From: Clostridioides mangenotii TR
GTDB lineage: Bacteria; Bacillota; Clostridia; Peptostreptococcales; Peptostreptococcaceae
Assembly: GCF_000498755.1 (NCBI RefSeq)
Contig: NZ_AXUS01000011.1
Span: 38,323-102,322 of the forward strand
DNA: 64,000 bases
Direction: 5' to 3'
The first letter of the stretch is position 1, and each line of letters opens with the position of its first letter. Position numbers and translations under genes: made by a program. Below the pieces are notes generated by a model that saw only the letters and a program-made list of their open reading frames with translations, did no database searches and was not told the DNA's origin. Shown in pieces: positions 43,665 through 53,667 of this stretch.

Positions 43665-43741
43665 ATCCTTCCGTGTACAAACTATCGTTTGCGATTTCTC
43701 TCGGACCAGCTTTGCAAAGCAAACGGAACCCTAGAAATCTT
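43661..43741 (-). ncRNA. Guanidine-I riboswitch (ykkC RNA)
   Basis: On the minus strand the sequence contains CTAGGGTTCCG, then GCTGGTCCGAGAGA, ACACGG and AAGGATAAAAGCCTGGGAG, the conserved blocks of the ykkC class in order. It precedes an SMR exporter pair, the classic target. Confidence 0.94.
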
Positions 43742-44090
43742 TAAGTCATAATAATATATCACAAAATTTTAAAGCGGTCAATAACTTTGAAATTTTTTGC
43801 AATACTTAATAATGCTTCAATATAAATAACCCTTTATTATTGTTATTTTTTTATCTATAGGACTGCGAAATCTTTTAAAACATAGTTATCTACTTACTTT
43901 TGCAATCTTAATATAATCCTTATTCAAAACGCTAAATACACAACTCATTTATTGATAAAAAATAGACAATATTTTGAAGCTTAAATTGTTTAAATTCCCT
44001 TGTTTTTTGTACTATTTTGTGTAAAATATATACTTAAGATGCAAATTTATTTTTAAGTATGTCAATTAAATATTTGGGTGGTGAAAAAAT
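43742..44090 (+). promoter_or_regulatory. Promoter region and inverted repeat upstream of nadB
   Basis: This gap holds TTGTTT (44000-44005), a 16-base spacer and TAAAAT (44022-44027). Directly after it lies an 8-bp perfect inverted repeat ATACTTAA/TTAAGTAT (44030-44037, 44053-44060) over the expected start site. This could be the operator of a niacin- or NAD-responsive repressor. The first ~250 bases show nothing recognised. Confidence 0.45.
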
Positions 44091-45602
44091 TTGCAAAAGA
44101 AAAAAGTGTTAATAATCGGTAGCGGTATTTCAGGATCTATGGCTGCAAACCTACTTCAACGCAATTTTATCGTTACTATTTTAACAAAAAAAGCGATAAC
44201 CGATTCAAATTCCATGTTGGCTCAAGGTGGTATAGCCGTAGCTTTAGATGAAAATGATTCTTCGAAAGATCATTATGAAGACTCTTTATCTGCAGGTTGT
44301 TTTTACAACGATACCCAAGCCCTTAAGCAACTAGTAACAAAAGGCCCCAAAGTACTACAAAATCTTATAAATTCAGGTATGGATTTTGATAAATGTTCAG
44401 ATGGTGCTTTTTCATACGGACTTGAGGGAGCTCACAAAAGACCTCGTATACTTCATATTTGCGGTGATAAAACAGGTAATAAAATGACATCTTTTTTGCA
44501 TTGTAACTTGCGGAATGTGGATATAAGAGAAAACACAACAGTCATAGAGATATTATCTAAAGACAATACTTGTTTTGGCGTTAAATTACTCAACTCCAAA
44601 AATGAAATTGAACTACTTTATTCTGATTACGTGATTTTAGCTACTGGCGGTATTGGTCAAATGTACCCTCTTACCACTAATTCCGAAACAATAACTGGCG
44701 ATGGAATAGCTATGGCATATCGTGCTGGATGTGAATTGAAAGATATGGAGTTTGTCCAGTTTCATCCAACACTACTTTCAATTGATCATAGTTGTTACGG
44801 CCTAATATCTGAAGCTGTTCGTGGCGAAGGTGCTACACTTATAAGAGAAGATGGCAGCAAAGTCATGAAAGGAAAACATGACTTTGAGGATCTAGCGCCT
44901 AGAGATGTGGTCAGTAGAGAAATATCATCGGAAATCCATAGTGGTGAAAAGGTTTTCTTAGATATCTCTGGTGTACCTGATTTTAAAGAAAGGTTCCCTG
45001 CTATTACTGAGAATCTAAAGAAACATAATATTCCATTTGAAAAAACAAAGCGGATACCTATTCATCCTGGAGCTCATTTCTTTATGGGTGGAATCAAAAC
45101 CGATTTAAATGGAGAAACCTCAGTAAAAAATTTATTTGCTATCGGAGAAACTGCATGTACAGGAGTACATGGTGCAAATCGCCTAGCAAGTAATTCACTA
45201 TTGGAGGCTATTGTTTTTGCAGAAGCTACATCAAAAACAATCCTGGATAGAATTAATGATATTGATTCAATTAATCCTTATTGTGTCCAGAAAATCAATT
45301 CAAGTGAAGCATATAATTGTAGAAATGGCGCTTCTACTGAAAAAAGTGTTAATTTGCCCAATATAATTGAGCTACAACAAAGATCTTGGGAAAGTATAGG
45401 TATTACTCGCTCTGAAGAAAATATATCCAATTTTTTAGATTGGTTATCCAATTACGACTTTTTATCTCCACTAAGTAATAAACATTTAAACAAAGAAAAT
45501 TTCGAATGCCAAAACCTTTGTTTAATCGCACAGCTTATTGCTAAAGCCGCACTCAAGAGAAAAGAAAGTATAGGTGCTCACTACATTACGAAAGGAAATT
45601 AA
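44091..45602 (+). CDS. nadB: L-aspartate oxidase
   Basis: NadB oxidises aspartate to iminoaspartate, the first step of de novo NAD synthesis. In anaerobes fumarate is the likely acceptor. The 503-residue flavoprotein has the FAD fingerprint VLIIGSGISGSMAA, then SNSMLAQGGIAVAL, the active-site region VQFHPTLL, RGEGATLIREDG and PIHPGAHFFMGGIKTD, and GVHGANRLASNSLLEA. It begins at a TTG seven bases after a GGTGG-type site. It is the first gene of nadB-nadC-nadA. Confidence 0.95.
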   Translation: MQKKKVLIIGSGISGSMAANLLQRNFIVTILTKKAITDSNSMLAQGGIAVALDENDSSKDHYEDSLSAGCFYNDTQALKQLVTKGPKVLQNLINSGMDFDKCSDGAFSYGLEGAHKRPRILHICGDKTGNKMTSFLHCNLRNVDIRENTTVIEILSKDNTCFGVKLLNSKNEIELLYSDYVILATGGIGQMYPLTTNSETITGDGIAMAYRAGCELKDMEFVQFHPTLLSIDHSCYGLISEAVRGEGATLIREDGSKVMKGKHDFEDLAPRDVVSREISSEIHSGEKVFLDISGVPDFKERFPAITENLKKHNIPFEKTKRIPIHPGAHFFMGGIKTDLNGETSVKNLFAIGETACTGVHGANRLASNSLLEAIVFAEATSKTILDRINDIDSINPYCVQKINSSEAYNCRNGASTEKSVNLPNIIELQQRSWESIGITRSEENISNFLDWLSNYDFLSPLSNKHLNKENFECQNLCLIAQLIAKAALKRKESIGAHYITKGN

Positions 45603-45608
45603 ACAACA

Positions 45609-46463
45609 ATGAATTTACTTTTAGCAAAAGAAAAAATTAATGAATTCTTATTAGAAGACATTGGCAGTGGTGATTTATCTACCAACTCAATTTTTGATAA
45701 AAACGATAAAGATGATGGTATTTTTATTGCAAAGCAAGATGGTATTGTAAGTGGAATCGATATTCCGAATATTGTTTATGAAATCCTAGGAGGACAAGCT
45801 TCCTTTACACCCCATAAGTTTGATGGTGAAACTGTCAAATCAGGTGAAACTATAGGTGTAGCATCTGGTTCAATTCAATCTCTATTGACTGGTGAACGTG
45901 TTATATTAAATTTAATGCAGCGAATGAGCGGTATTTCGACTGTTACTGCTCAAGCAGTTAAAACTTTAGACGATCCAAATATTAGGATATGTGATACACG
46001 TAAAACGGCACCTGGTCTTAGGATGTTTGATAAATACTCAGTACGAATGGGTGGCGGATATAACCACAGAGTTGGACTTTATGATGGTGTTATGTTAAAG
46101 GACAATCATATTGCTTATGCAGGTGGAATTCAACAAGCGGTAGAAAAGGTCAGAGATAAAATTGGGCATATGGTGAAAATTGAAGTTGAAGTAGAAAGAT
46201 TAGATCAAGTTAAACAAGCAGTTGATTCAGCAGTAGATGTAATCATGTTTGACAATAGATCTCCAGAAGAGGTAAAAGAATTTGCTAAATATGTCCCAGC
46301 ACATATAACTACCGAAATATCTGGTGGAATTAATCTTCAAAATATAAATTCATATAAGGGAACTAATGCTGATTATATATCGCTTGGATTTTTAACCCAT
46401 TCAATCAAAGCGTTAGACATTAGTTTTAATCATATAAAAGGAGATAAGATATGGAGACCATAA
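45609..46463 (+). CDS. nadC: Nicotinate-nucleotide pyrophosphorylase (quinolinate phosphoribosyltransferase)
   Basis: NadC turns quinolinate and PRPP into nicotinate mononucleotide. The 284-residue protein has EDIGSGDLSTNSIF, LNLMQRMSGISTVTA, the basic DTRKTAPGLRMFDKYSVRMGGG loop with HRVGLYDGVMLKDNH, and EVEVERLDQVKQAV. Its start is six bases after nadB and its end overlaps nadA by 13 bases. Confidence 0.96.
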   Translation: MNLLLAKEKINEFLLEDIGSGDLSTNSIFDKNDKDDGIFIAKQDGIVSGIDIPNIVYEILGGQASFTPHKFDGETVKSGETIGVASGSIQSLLTGERVILNLMQRMSGISTVTAQAVKTLDDPNIRICDTRKTAPGLRMFDKYSVRMGGGYNHRVGLYDGVMLKDNHIAYAGGIQQAVEKVRDKIGHMVKIEVEVERLDQVKQAVDSAVDVIMFDNRSPEEVKEFAKYVPAHITTEISGGINLQNINSYKGTNADYISLGFLTHSIKALDISFNHIKGDKIWRP

Positions 46464-47548
46464 AACTATCAACAGAAAATACCTTACCAACATATTATTT
46501 TGAAGCTTCAAAAGAAGAGCTAGAACAGAGAATATTAAAAGCTAAAGAAACTTTAGGAGATCGTTTATTATTGTTATCTCACCATTATCAAAAGGATGAA
46601 GTAGTAAAATTTGCAGATGAAACCGGAGACTCACTTCAGTTAGCTCAATCCGCTGCTAAAAATAAAAAAGCTGAGTATATTGTTTTCTGTGGCGTTCATT
46701 TTATGGCTGAGACAGCAGATATGTTGACTGAAGACTTTCAAAAAGTTATTCTTCCGGATTTAGATGCAGGATGTACGATGGCAGACATGGTAGATGAATC
46801 TGATCTAGAATTAGCATGGACTAAATTAACTGAAATCTTTGGTGATATTCTACCTTTAACATATATTAATTCAACTGCTGCAGTGAAAGCTTTTGTAGGA
46901 GATCATGGTGGCGCTACTGTAACATCAGGCAATGCTGAAAATATTATTACATGGGCATTAAGTCAAGGTAAAAGAGTTTTCTTCATGCCAGATCAACATT
47001 TAGGCCGTAATGTCGCCAATAGTTTAGGTATTGCTCTAGATGATATGGCTACTTGGGATTTTATATCTCAAGAACTACAATATGATGGCAATATAGAAAA
47101 ATGTAAAGTAATACTATGGGATGGCTTCTGTGCAGTTCATCAACAATTTACTCCTGATCATGTTAAAAATATGAGAGAAAATCATCCTGATATAAATATT
47201 ATTGTTCACTCTGAGTGTTCACATGATGTGGTCAAACTTTCAGATTCCCATGGCTCAACGAACAATATATTAAATGCTGTAGAAAATGCAGCCCCTGGAA
47301 CTAGCTGGGCAATCGGAACAGACAACAACTTAGTTGGGCGTATGATCGAGAAATACTCTGATAAAAATGTATATTCTCTCAATCCTATTTCATGTCCATG
47401 TGCTACTATGAATAGAATTGAACTTCCCCACTTAGCATGGGCAATAGATAATATAATAAATAACGATGTGAAAAATCAAATTATCGTAGAAGATAAAATT
47501 AAAGTTCCAGCATTAAAGGCTTTAGATCAAATGTTATCACTTAGTTAA
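46451..47548 (+). CDS. nadA: Quinolinate synthase
   Basis: NadA condenses iminoaspartate with dihydroxyacetone phosphate using a [4Fe-4S] cluster. The 365-residue protein shows LLLSHHYQKDEV, FADETGDSLQLAQ and the three cluster cysteines in FCGVHFMAE, HSECSHDV and CPCATMNRI. The long form matches the Bacillus type. The gene ends the nad operon. Confidence 0.95.
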   Translation: METIKLSTENTLPTYYFEASKEELEQRILKAKETLGDRLLLLSHHYQKDEVVKFADETGDSLQLAQSAAKNKKAEYIVFCGVHFMAETADMLTEDFQKVILPDLDAGCTMADMVDESDLELAWTKLTEIFGDILPLTYINSTAAVKAFVGDHGGATVTSGNAENIITWALSQGKRVFFMPDQHLGRNVANSLGIALDDMATWDFISQELQYDGNIEKCKVILWDGFCAVHQQFTPDHVKNMRENHPDINIIVHSECSHDVVKLSDSHGSTNNILNAVENAAPGTSWAIGTDNNLVGRMIEKYSDKNVYSLNPISCPCATMNRIELPHLAWAIDNIINNDVKNQIIVEDKIKVPALKALDQMLSLS

Positions 47549-47562
47549 ATATTGTGGTTGAC

Positions 47563-47678
47563 TCAAAACACATTAAATCATTGATTTCTCTACTACAAAT
47601 TTAATAGACTGATATTTAAATATATACTAAGATTATTCAATTTAAATATCGCTTATATTAATGTTCAATGTGTTTTGA
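47563..47678. repeat. Nested inverted repeats between nadA and thiE
   Basis: TCAAAACACATT (47563-47574) is repeated inverted at 47667-47678, and TTTAAATATC-type arms lie inside. The block fills the gap between two convergent operons and can fold into a long AT-rich hairpin, so bidirectional termination is the simplest role. Confidence 0.5.
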
Positions 47679-47686
47679 TTGGTCAA

Positions 47687-48325
47687 TCACCAATTACATA
47701 CAGTATAATCAGAAATAGTTTTTCTAATATTTTTAGATTCCATAAATGTAGACATTACTGCAAAATCGTCACTGTATCTTAATACTTCCGATACATTAGT
47801 AGGTATAATTCCCCCCAAAGCTACTATTTTGATATCTGTAAGCTTTCTTGAGTTTTTTAACAGATTTAATCCCTTTGCTTCTAGACCTATTTTGCAATTT
47901 GTTTCGTATATATGAGATAGCGTTATATAATCCACTTTAATTCCTGTCTTATCTACAATATCATTTAATTTTATAACTTCATCAACACTATGAAGAGATA
48001 GTCCCAATATTTTACTGCGTTTAAAATAGTACTCTTTTTCTATTAGATCCAAGAATAGCCTAAACGGCAGGTGCATTCCATCGAAATCTAACTTTAGATA
48101 TAATTTTGTATTGCTGTTTATTATAAAGTTAGTCTTCACTTCTATTCGTTCGAAGAATAATTTATCAACGATATCTCTTATTTCTAAACATAGATTCTCT
48201 AAGTCTTTATCAGATAAATCTTTTTCTCTTATAATAATATTTTCTACTCCAAAATTTACAGCTTCTTTTATAACCTCAAAATACCTTTCCCTACTGCAAA
48301 GATGTCTATTTGTTATAAAATACAT
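47687..48325 (-). CDS. thiE: Thiamine phosphate synthase/TenI family protein
   Basis: ThiE joins the thiazole and pyrimidine phosphates. The protein (~212 aa) has the TIM-barrel pattern FITNRHLCSRERYFEVIKEAVNFGVENIIIREKDLSDKDL, then LGLSLHSVDEV, DYITLSHIYET and IVALGGIIPTNVSEVL. Some substrate-binding positions differ from typical ThiE (for example INSNTKLYLKLDFDGMHLPF), so a TenI-like aminohydrolase/isomerase is an alternative. The ATG at 48325 overlaps the thiH stop (TGATG) and is preferred to the upstream 48340 codon. Confidence 0.78.
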   Translation of the reverse strand: MYFITNRHLCSRERYFEVIKEAVNFGVENIIIREKDLSDKDLENLCLEIRDIVDKLFFERIEVKTNFIINSNTKLYLKLDFDGMHLPFRLFLDLIEKEYYFKRSKILGLSLHSVDEVIKLNDIVDKTGIKVDYITLSHIYETNCKIGLEAKGLNLLKNSRKLTDIKIVALGGIIPTNVSEVLRYSDDFAVMSTFMESKNIRKTISDYTVCNW

Positions 48326-49428
48326 CAAAATCTCTCCCAATCTTTAAATACATATTGGTAACCTATAGATTTCAACATATTATCGACATCTCTTATTGAA
48401 CAATCTTCTTCAATTTCAAATTGAGCTGTATCGTGCTCATCCTGTGAATGACCTCCAACATCAGTAGTAACGCTAGCACTTAGTCTTGCTACTCCTAAAG
48501 GCATAAGATGTTTCCTAAACTCTAAATTTTCTCTTGTTGATACATTAAGGGCTGAGTGTGGATCAAATAATCTCATACACGTCATGACTTGATATAAATC
48601 TGCATCACTAACTTCTACTATACCTTCGAAAGAACCCTTAAACGGCTTTATTCTCGGTGCTGAATACGCCAACTCTATATGAGGATAGATAGTCTTTAAA
48701 TATTCACCATGAAGTATCGTTAAAAACGCGTCTTTTCTAAATTCACTTAACCCCAAAAGCGCTCCAACAGATAGACTCCTCATTCCAGCTATAGCTCCTC
48801 TTTCAGGTGCATCGAGTCTAAACTTAAAATCAGACTTAGGACCATTTATATGTACTTCTCTGTACACATCTTCGTCATATGTTTCTTGATAAACAGTTAA
48901 GCTATCTGCACCCTTATAAACAAGATGCTTATACCCCTCTACTTCCATCGGATATACCTCTATACCTATCGAAGGAAACTTTTTAGATAAAAGAGCTACC
49001 GCATCACCAATATACTCTATACTTGAATGGTATTCGCTTTCACCGGTCAAAATTAAAATATGCTTAAATCCTTCATGCGAAATAGATTTCCCTTCTATTT
49101 CGATCTCTTCCATATTCAGTTTTTTTCTCTTTATACCGCTTTTTATATTGTATCCACAGTATACACACTCATTAATGCAATAATTCGCTATATACATAGG
49201 AGTGTACAAACATACTGTTTTACCCATATACTGCATAGCTAACTTATTAGCCTTCTGTGCCATAGCTTCCAAATATTTTCTAGCTCTTGGTGATAGTAAA
49301 TTTAGTAAATCAAGGTGATCTAACTTATCTTTATCCAAACTTCTAAGTATATCCGAATCTGAGACCTTATCAAAGTAGTCGCTAAAATCGAAATCTCTGT
49401 ACTGGTCAATAACTTTATAAAAACTCAT
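48325..49428 (-). CDS. thiH: 2-iminoacetate synthase (radical SAM)
   Basis: ThiH cleaves tyrosine to dehydroglycine for thiazole formation in anaerobes. The cluster motif is CINECVYC (C-x3-C-x2-C), followed by a radical SAM barrel with ILILTGESEYHSS, VYQETYDEDVY and FRLDAPERGAIAGMRSLSVGALLGL. The C-terminal BATS domain ends ...HDTAQFEIEEDCS. Of two ATGs, the one at 49428 lies eight bases after AAGGA and is preferred (367 aa). This enzyme replaces the oxygen-dependent ThiO. Confidence 0.95.
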   Translation of the reverse strand: MSFYKVIDQYRDFDFSDYFDKVSDSDILRSLDKDKLDHLDLLNLLSPRARKYLEAMAQKANKLAMQYMGKTVCLYTPMYIANYCINECVYCGYNIKSGIKRKKLNMEEIEIEGKSISHEGFKHILILTGESEYHSSIEYIGDAVALLSKKFPSIGIEVYPMEVEGYKHLVYKGADSLTVYQETYDEDVYREVHINGPKSDFKFRLDAPERGAIAGMRSLSVGALLGLSEFRKDAFLTILHGEYLKTIYPHIELAYSAPRIKPFKGSFEGIVEVSDADLYQVMTCMRLFDPHSALNVSTRENLEFRKHLMPLGVARLSASVTTDVGGHSQDEHDTAQFEIEEDCSIRDVDNMLKSIGYQYVFKDWERF

Positions 49429-49473
49429 TCTGTTCATCCTTCCTAATATTCATACAGTTAGAAATTATTACTT

Positions 49474-50244
49474 CTATGCTTCAGATAAAAATCCAGTTAA
49501 CGGCGATGACGCGCTGGCAAGATCCGATACAGCTCCTGTTTTTGCAATATACGCATTTCTTCCACCCTCCACAGCATATTTAAATGCCTTAGCCATCTTA
49601 ACTGGATCGCTGGCAGATGCGATTGCGGTGTTAACTAAAACTGCATCCGCTCCCATCTCCATAGCTTCCATAGCTTGAGAGGGTTTTCCAATTCCCGCGT
49701 CGACTATTATTGGAATATCCAATTCTGAAATCATGATTTTTATCATTTCCTTCATTTGAAGACCTCTATTTGAACCGATTGGAGCTCCAAGTGGCATAAC
49801 AGCAGCTGCCCCTGCTTCTATCAAATGTCTTCCTGCGTATAAATCAGGTGACATATAAGGTAATACTACGAAGCCTTCATCAGCTAGAATCCTCGTAGCT
49901 TTTATAGTCTCTTCATTATCTGGAAGCAGGTATCTAGTATCCGATATAACCTCTATTTTTATAAAATCTCCGCAACCCATTTTTCGTGATATTCTAGCTA
50001 TTCTGACCGCCTCATTGGCATTAGTTGCCCCAGATGTATTAGGAAGTATTTTTATATCTTTTGGTACGTATGTAAGTATATTTTCTTTTTTATTATCTAG
50101 ATCAACTCTTCTTAAAGCCATTGTTATAATTTCACTGCCACTCGCTTCTATAACTTCCGGAATTATTTCGTTTGATCCATACTTACCAGTTCCAACTAAA
50201 AGTCTACTGCTAAACTCATAACCGCCTAAAACTAATTTATCCAT
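49474..50244 (-). CDS. thiG: Thiazole synthase
   Basis: ThiG builds the thiazole phosphate from DXP, dehydroglycine and ThiS thiocarboxylate. The 256-residue barrel shows [46 protein letters not shown] and [29 protein letters not shown], all family hallmarks. It is encoded between thiF and thiH. Confidence 0.96.
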   Translation of the reverse strand: MDKLVLGGYEFSSRLLVGTGKYGSNEIIPEVIEASGSEIITMALRRVDLDNKKENILTYVPKDIKILPNTSGATNANEAVRIARISRKMGCGDFIKIEVISDTRYLLPDNEETIKATRILADEGFVVLPYMSPDLYAGRHLIEAGAAAVMPLGAPIGSNRGLQMKEMIKIMISELDIPIIVDAGIGKPSQAMEAMEMGADAVLVNTAIASASDPVKMAKAFKYAVEGGRNAYIAKTGAVSDLASASSPLTGFLSEA

Positions 50245-50264
50245 TGCATTTCCTCCTATAAAAA

Positions 50265-51086
50265 TTATTTGTATATTTCTTCAACTATAATTTGTACAGC
50301 TAAATTAGCCATGTGATTTGCACATATAGATACCCTTGGAGCCATAAGCCCTTCACCAAATTTAGCTTCATTTACAAAATCTCCGCATATATAAAACCTA
50401 TCCCTTATCTTTTTTGACGTTATTATATTAGAATCATAATATCCTGCCATTCCAGAGGATGCAATAAGGTATTTTTCACTTATTTGTATAAGTGCATAGT
50501 TGCATATTTCAGCTTTACACTTGGGATCGTCAAAAGCTTCAATTATTATATCTACATCGTCGAAAAATCCACTTCTTCTCTTTGTATCAAGAAATTCTTT
50601 ATCCACAAATATATTTAACGTTTCAATTCCTATAAAAGGATTTATTTTATTAATATTTTCCTTCATTGCTGTTGTTTTGTTCTGACCGATATCGCCAATA
50701 AAATACTGTTGTCTATTCAAATTTGACGGTTCAACTACATCGTAATCTACTAATACTAATTCTCCAACTCCTACTCTAGCAAGAGAGATAGCTATATTAG
50801 ACCCCAGACCTCCCAATCCAAGTATAACGACTTTACTCTGCTTCAGCTTCCTGTGTACATTAGGTGTGTGTCTTGCAACCATCAAACTTTCAAGCTCCTC
50901 ATCAGATGGAACTACACCTCTCTGGATAAGAGTAACCCTGTCATTATCTCTTAGTCTCGTATCTTCTTTTATTGGAAACCCATTTATCACTAACACATCA
51001 CTGTTTTTATTGAAAATATCTCTTACTCCATATGCAGTTATACCGTCGTCAACTGTCTTTAAGTTTTCATTTATGTAAATATCCAT
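50265..51086 (-). CDS. thiF: ThiS adenylyltransferase with an N-terminal ThiS-like domain
   Basis: ThiF adenylates the C-terminus of ThiS for sulfur transfer. Residues ~80-273 are the E1-like domain: [55 protein letters not shown] and ASSGMAGY. The first ~60 residues ([23 protein letters not shown] ... [11 protein letters not shown]) look like a beta-grasp ThiS fold that lacks the terminal Gly-Gly. The Cys-x2-Cys zinc site of larger E1 enzymes is absent. The ATG at 51086 follows GGGGGCGG and is preferred to an upstream 51104 codon. Confidence 0.9.
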   Translation of the reverse strand: MDIYINENLKTVDDGITAYGVRDIFNKNSDVLVINGFPIKEDTRLRDNDRVTLIQRGVVPSDEELESLMVARHTPNVHRKLKQSKVVILGLGGLGSNIAISLARVGVGELVLVDYDVVEPSNLNRQQYFIGDIGQNKTTAMKENINKINPFIGIETLNIFVDKEFLDTKRRSGFFDDVDIIIEAFDDPKCKAEICNYALIQISEKYLIASSGMAGYYDSNIITSKKIRDRFYICGDFVNEAKFGEGLMAPRVSICANHMANLAVQIIVEEIYK

Positions 51087-51087
51087 T

Positions 51088-51279
51088 TTATCCGCCCCCA
51101 ACAAAACTGATTATTTCTACGAAATCTTTTTCGTCCACGATATAGCTATAAAGCTCTTCTTCTAAAATATTACAGTTTAACTCGACAACTACTCTGTTTT
51201 TATCCAATTTATAGCTTTCCAATATGTCTAGAATAGTTGTACCTTCTTTGAACTCCGCATCTTTTCCATTAACCTTCAT
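51088..51279 (-). CDS. thiS: Sulfur carrier protein ThiS
   Basis: ThiS carries the thiocarboxylate sulfur for thiazole. The 63-residue protein has the ubiquitin-like pattern VNGKDAEFKEGTTILDILESYKLDKNRVVVELNCNILEEELY and ends VGGG, so the Gly-Gly required for activation is present with one extra Gly before it. It lies a few bases upstream of thiF. Confidence 0.94.
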   Translation of the reverse strand: MKVNGKDAEFKEGTTILDILESYKLDKNRVVVELNCNILEEELYSYIVDEKDFVEIISFVGGG

Positions 51280-51356
51280 TAAATCACCTCCTATCTTAAA
51301 ATTATTTTATTTATATATTAAAATTTTGCAACATAGTTTTCTCTATATAATTTTCT

Positions 51357-52658
51357 CTATATTAAGCTAAATTCTTCATCATTCAATATCTTTTTGACTG
51401 TTCTCATTGAGCACATCTTTCCACACATTGTACAGCTATCTTCGTGAGTTGGTTTTGATTCTTCTCTGTATCTAGTTGCCTTTTCGGGATCAATTGCCAA
51501 TTTAAACATCTCAGACCAGTCTAAATCCGCCCTTGCTTTACTCATTTTGTCGTCCCACTCTCTGGCACCTTTTACATTTTTAGCTATATCACCAGCATGT
51601 GCAGCTATCTTTGTCGCTATAATTCCTTCTTTCATATCCTCTAGATTAGGTAATCTAAGATGTTCAGCAGGAGTTACGTAGCATAAGAAATCAACACCTT
51701 TTGCACTTGCGACGGCACCGCCTATCGCACTAGTTATATGATCATATCCAGGGGCGATATCTGTTACTAAAGGTCCTAATACATAGAATGGAGCCTCATG
51801 ACACAATCTTTTCTCTAAAACTACATTTGCCTCAATCTCGTCTATAGACATATGCCCCGGTCCTTCTATCATAACTTGTACATTTCTCTCCCAAGCTCTT
51901 TTAGTAAGCTCACCTAGATTCACAAGCTCTTGTACTTGTACTGTGTCCGTAGAGTCAGCAATAGATCCAGGTCTACAAGCATCACCTAAGCTAAGAGTTA
52001 CATCGTACTTCTCACAAATATCAAGTATTTTATCAAAATTAGTGTATATTGGATTTTCCTTATCATTCAATTCCATCCATGCAAATAATAAAGATCCACC
52101 TCTCGATACTATGTGAGTTAGCCTCTGATTATTTCTAATTTTTTTACATACATCTCTAGTTAGACCAGCATGTATAGTTATAAAATCTACCCCATCTATA
52201 GCATGTTGCTCAATGACATTTAAAAATTCCTCTTCTGTAATATCTTTTAGTTCTTTATCTAAATATCCAATTGCGTCGTACATTGGGACAGATCCAATCA
52301 TAGCTGGTGACATATCCACCACTTTTTCTCTAAATTCCCTAGTCTTACCGTAATTGCTCAGGTCCATAATAGCCTCTGCCTTCATATCAATTGCTGTTCT
52401 AACTTTTTCAAGCTCTACCTCAATATCCTTGCAATCTCTAGATATACCTAGATTTACATTTATCTTAGTTCTCAGATTTTTACCTACACCTTCTGCACTT
52501 AAAGATTTATGGTTTTTGTTTGCTGGTATAACTATTTGCCCCTTCGCCATAAGCTCCATAAGTTCTCTTACATCCATCTGCTCTTTCTTAGATACTTCGT
52601 TCATCTCTTTTGTTACTATTCCTTTTCTTGCTGCATCCATTTGTGTAGTATAATTCAT
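51357..52658 (-). CDS. thiC: Phosphomethylpyrimidine synthase (radical SAM)
   Basis: ThiC rearranges AIR to HMP phosphate, so thiamine synthesis draws on an intermediate of the purine operon. The 433-residue protein shows [72 protein letters not shown] and the C-terminal cluster [19 protein letters not shown] site precedes the ATG at 52658. An upstream codon at 52691 runs into the terminator and is rejected. Confidence 0.97.
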   Translation of the reverse strand: MNYTTQMDAARKGIVTKEMNEVSKKEQMDVRELMELMAKGQIVIPANKNHKSLSAEGVGKNLRTKINVNLGISRDCKDIEVELEKVRTAIDMKAEAIMDLSNYGKTREFREKVVDMSPAMIGSVPMYDAIGYLDKELKDITEEEFLNVIEQHAIDGVDFITIHAGLTRDVCKKIRNNQRLTHIVSRGGSLLFAWMELNDKENPIYTNFDKILDICEKYDVTLSLGDACRPGSIADSTDTVQVQELVNLGELTKRAWERNVQVMIEGPGHMSIDEIEANVVLEKRLCHEAPFYVLGPLVTDIAPGYDHITSAIGGAVASAKGVDFLCYVTPAEHLRLPNLEDMKEGIIATKIAAHAGDIAKNVKGAREWDDKMSKARADLDWSEMFKLAIDPEKATRYREESKPTHEDSCTMCGKMCSMRTVKKILNDEEFSLI

Positions 52659-52691
52659 ATTATTTCCTCCAAATTTTATATTTAAAAACAA

Positions 52692-52725
52692 AAAAGTGCT
52701 TATCCTTGTTCAGGAAAGCACTTAT
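52692..52725 (-). terminator. Terminator between the TPP riboswitch and thiC
   Basis: AAGTGCTT(A)TCCT pairs with AGGA(A)AGCACTT (52694-52723), followed on the minus strand by TTTTTT. It would stop transcription when TPP is bound. Confidence 0.8.
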
Positions 52726-52811
52726 ACACTCAAATTAATTTGGATAAATCTAAAAACACTCAATATAAATAGTCCTAGAGTATGAGAAAAATCCGTATCA
52801 TAAAAGTCTTA

Positions 52812-52908
52812 TGAGCTTCCCTTCGCAAGCATTATCTTGATCAGGTTCTTAGGGTTTGTAAGTTACGGCTTTATCTCTCAGCTATCCAATCATAGCGCCC
52901 CTAGCTAT
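52812..52908 (-). ncRNA. TPP riboswitch (THI element)
   Basis: On the minus strand GCTAGGGGCGC, CTGAGAGATAAAG, ACCCTAAGAACCTGATC and GATAATGCTTGCGAAGGGAAGC appear in the standard order of the TPP aptamer. The remaining gap to 52994 shows nothing else. Confidence 0.96.
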
Positions 52909-52994
52909 TCGTCTAAATCATATATGATTTTTATAGGTTAAGTTTATCACAGTAAAATCATTAATTCAACATAATAATTTTTTAGTAGTATTTA

Positions 52995-53381
52995 TTAGTT
53001 TTGTTCTTTCAATAAATCTCTTATTTCTTTTAAATACTCTTCTGTATGATTTACCTCTGGTTTGACAACCTCTACAACTTCTTTTTTCTTCATAAGTGAA
53101 GTCGAAACCTTTAAAAATATAAATACTGAAAATGCTATAATTAAAAAGTCTGTTACAGATTGAATAAAAATTCCATATTTAATAGCAGAATCACCCACTA
53201 TTATTGATAAATTTGTGAAGTCTAAACCACCAAGTAACACTCCAATCAGCGGCATTATAATATTATCGACAAGCGACGATACTATCTTGCCAAAAGCACC
53301 TCCAATAACAACCCCAACTGCAAGGTCTAATACATTTCCCTTTAGTGCAAATTCTTTAAATTCTCGCATCATTTGTTTCAT
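52995..53381 (-). CDS. mscL: Large-conductance mechanosensitive channel MscL
   Basis: MscL releases solutes during hypo-osmotic shock. The 128-residue protein begins [43 protein letters not shown], the gate helix. A periplasmic loop and second helix follow ([24 protein letters not shown]), then a charged C-terminal bundle with [11 protein letters not shown]. It is a single gene with a GGAGG site. Confidence 0.96.
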   Translation of the reverse strand: MKQMMREFKEFALKGNVLDLAVGVVIGGAFGKIVSSLVDNIIMPLIGVLLGGLDFTNLSIIVGDSAIKYGIFIQSVTDFLIIAFSVFIFLKVSTSLMKKKEVVEVVKPEVNHTEEYLKEIRDLLKEQN

Positions 53382-53667
53382 TTTATTCCTCCAACAAAAA
53401 AATTGTATAAGTAATGTTATAATAACTTTGTAAATAATATTATAACATAATAATATCTCTATTATTCTACCTTAAACTGAACCCAGTCTAATCCTTTTTA
53501 TAATTTCCAATCGATAAAATAAAAAACCACACCCTAAACCTTGATCCAATAAAGTTAAATAATTATTGAGCTGCTCTACACAAATTTAGATGTGTAAGAT
53601 CTTTTAAATTCTGTAAATTAGAATTTAATCAATCAAAATTTTGGGTGAAGCTTTTTACACGATTCCG
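53382..53667 (-). promoter_or_regulatory. Intergenic region between the PHP gene and mscL
   Basis: On the minus strand TTTACA-N18-TTATAC lies ~30-60 bases before mscL, and GTTATAAT/ATTATAAC arms (53416-53423, 53439-53446) overlap it. These are candidates for the mscL promoter. The stretch from 53470 to 53667 holds AT-rich sequence with no clear terminator. Confidence 0.35.
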
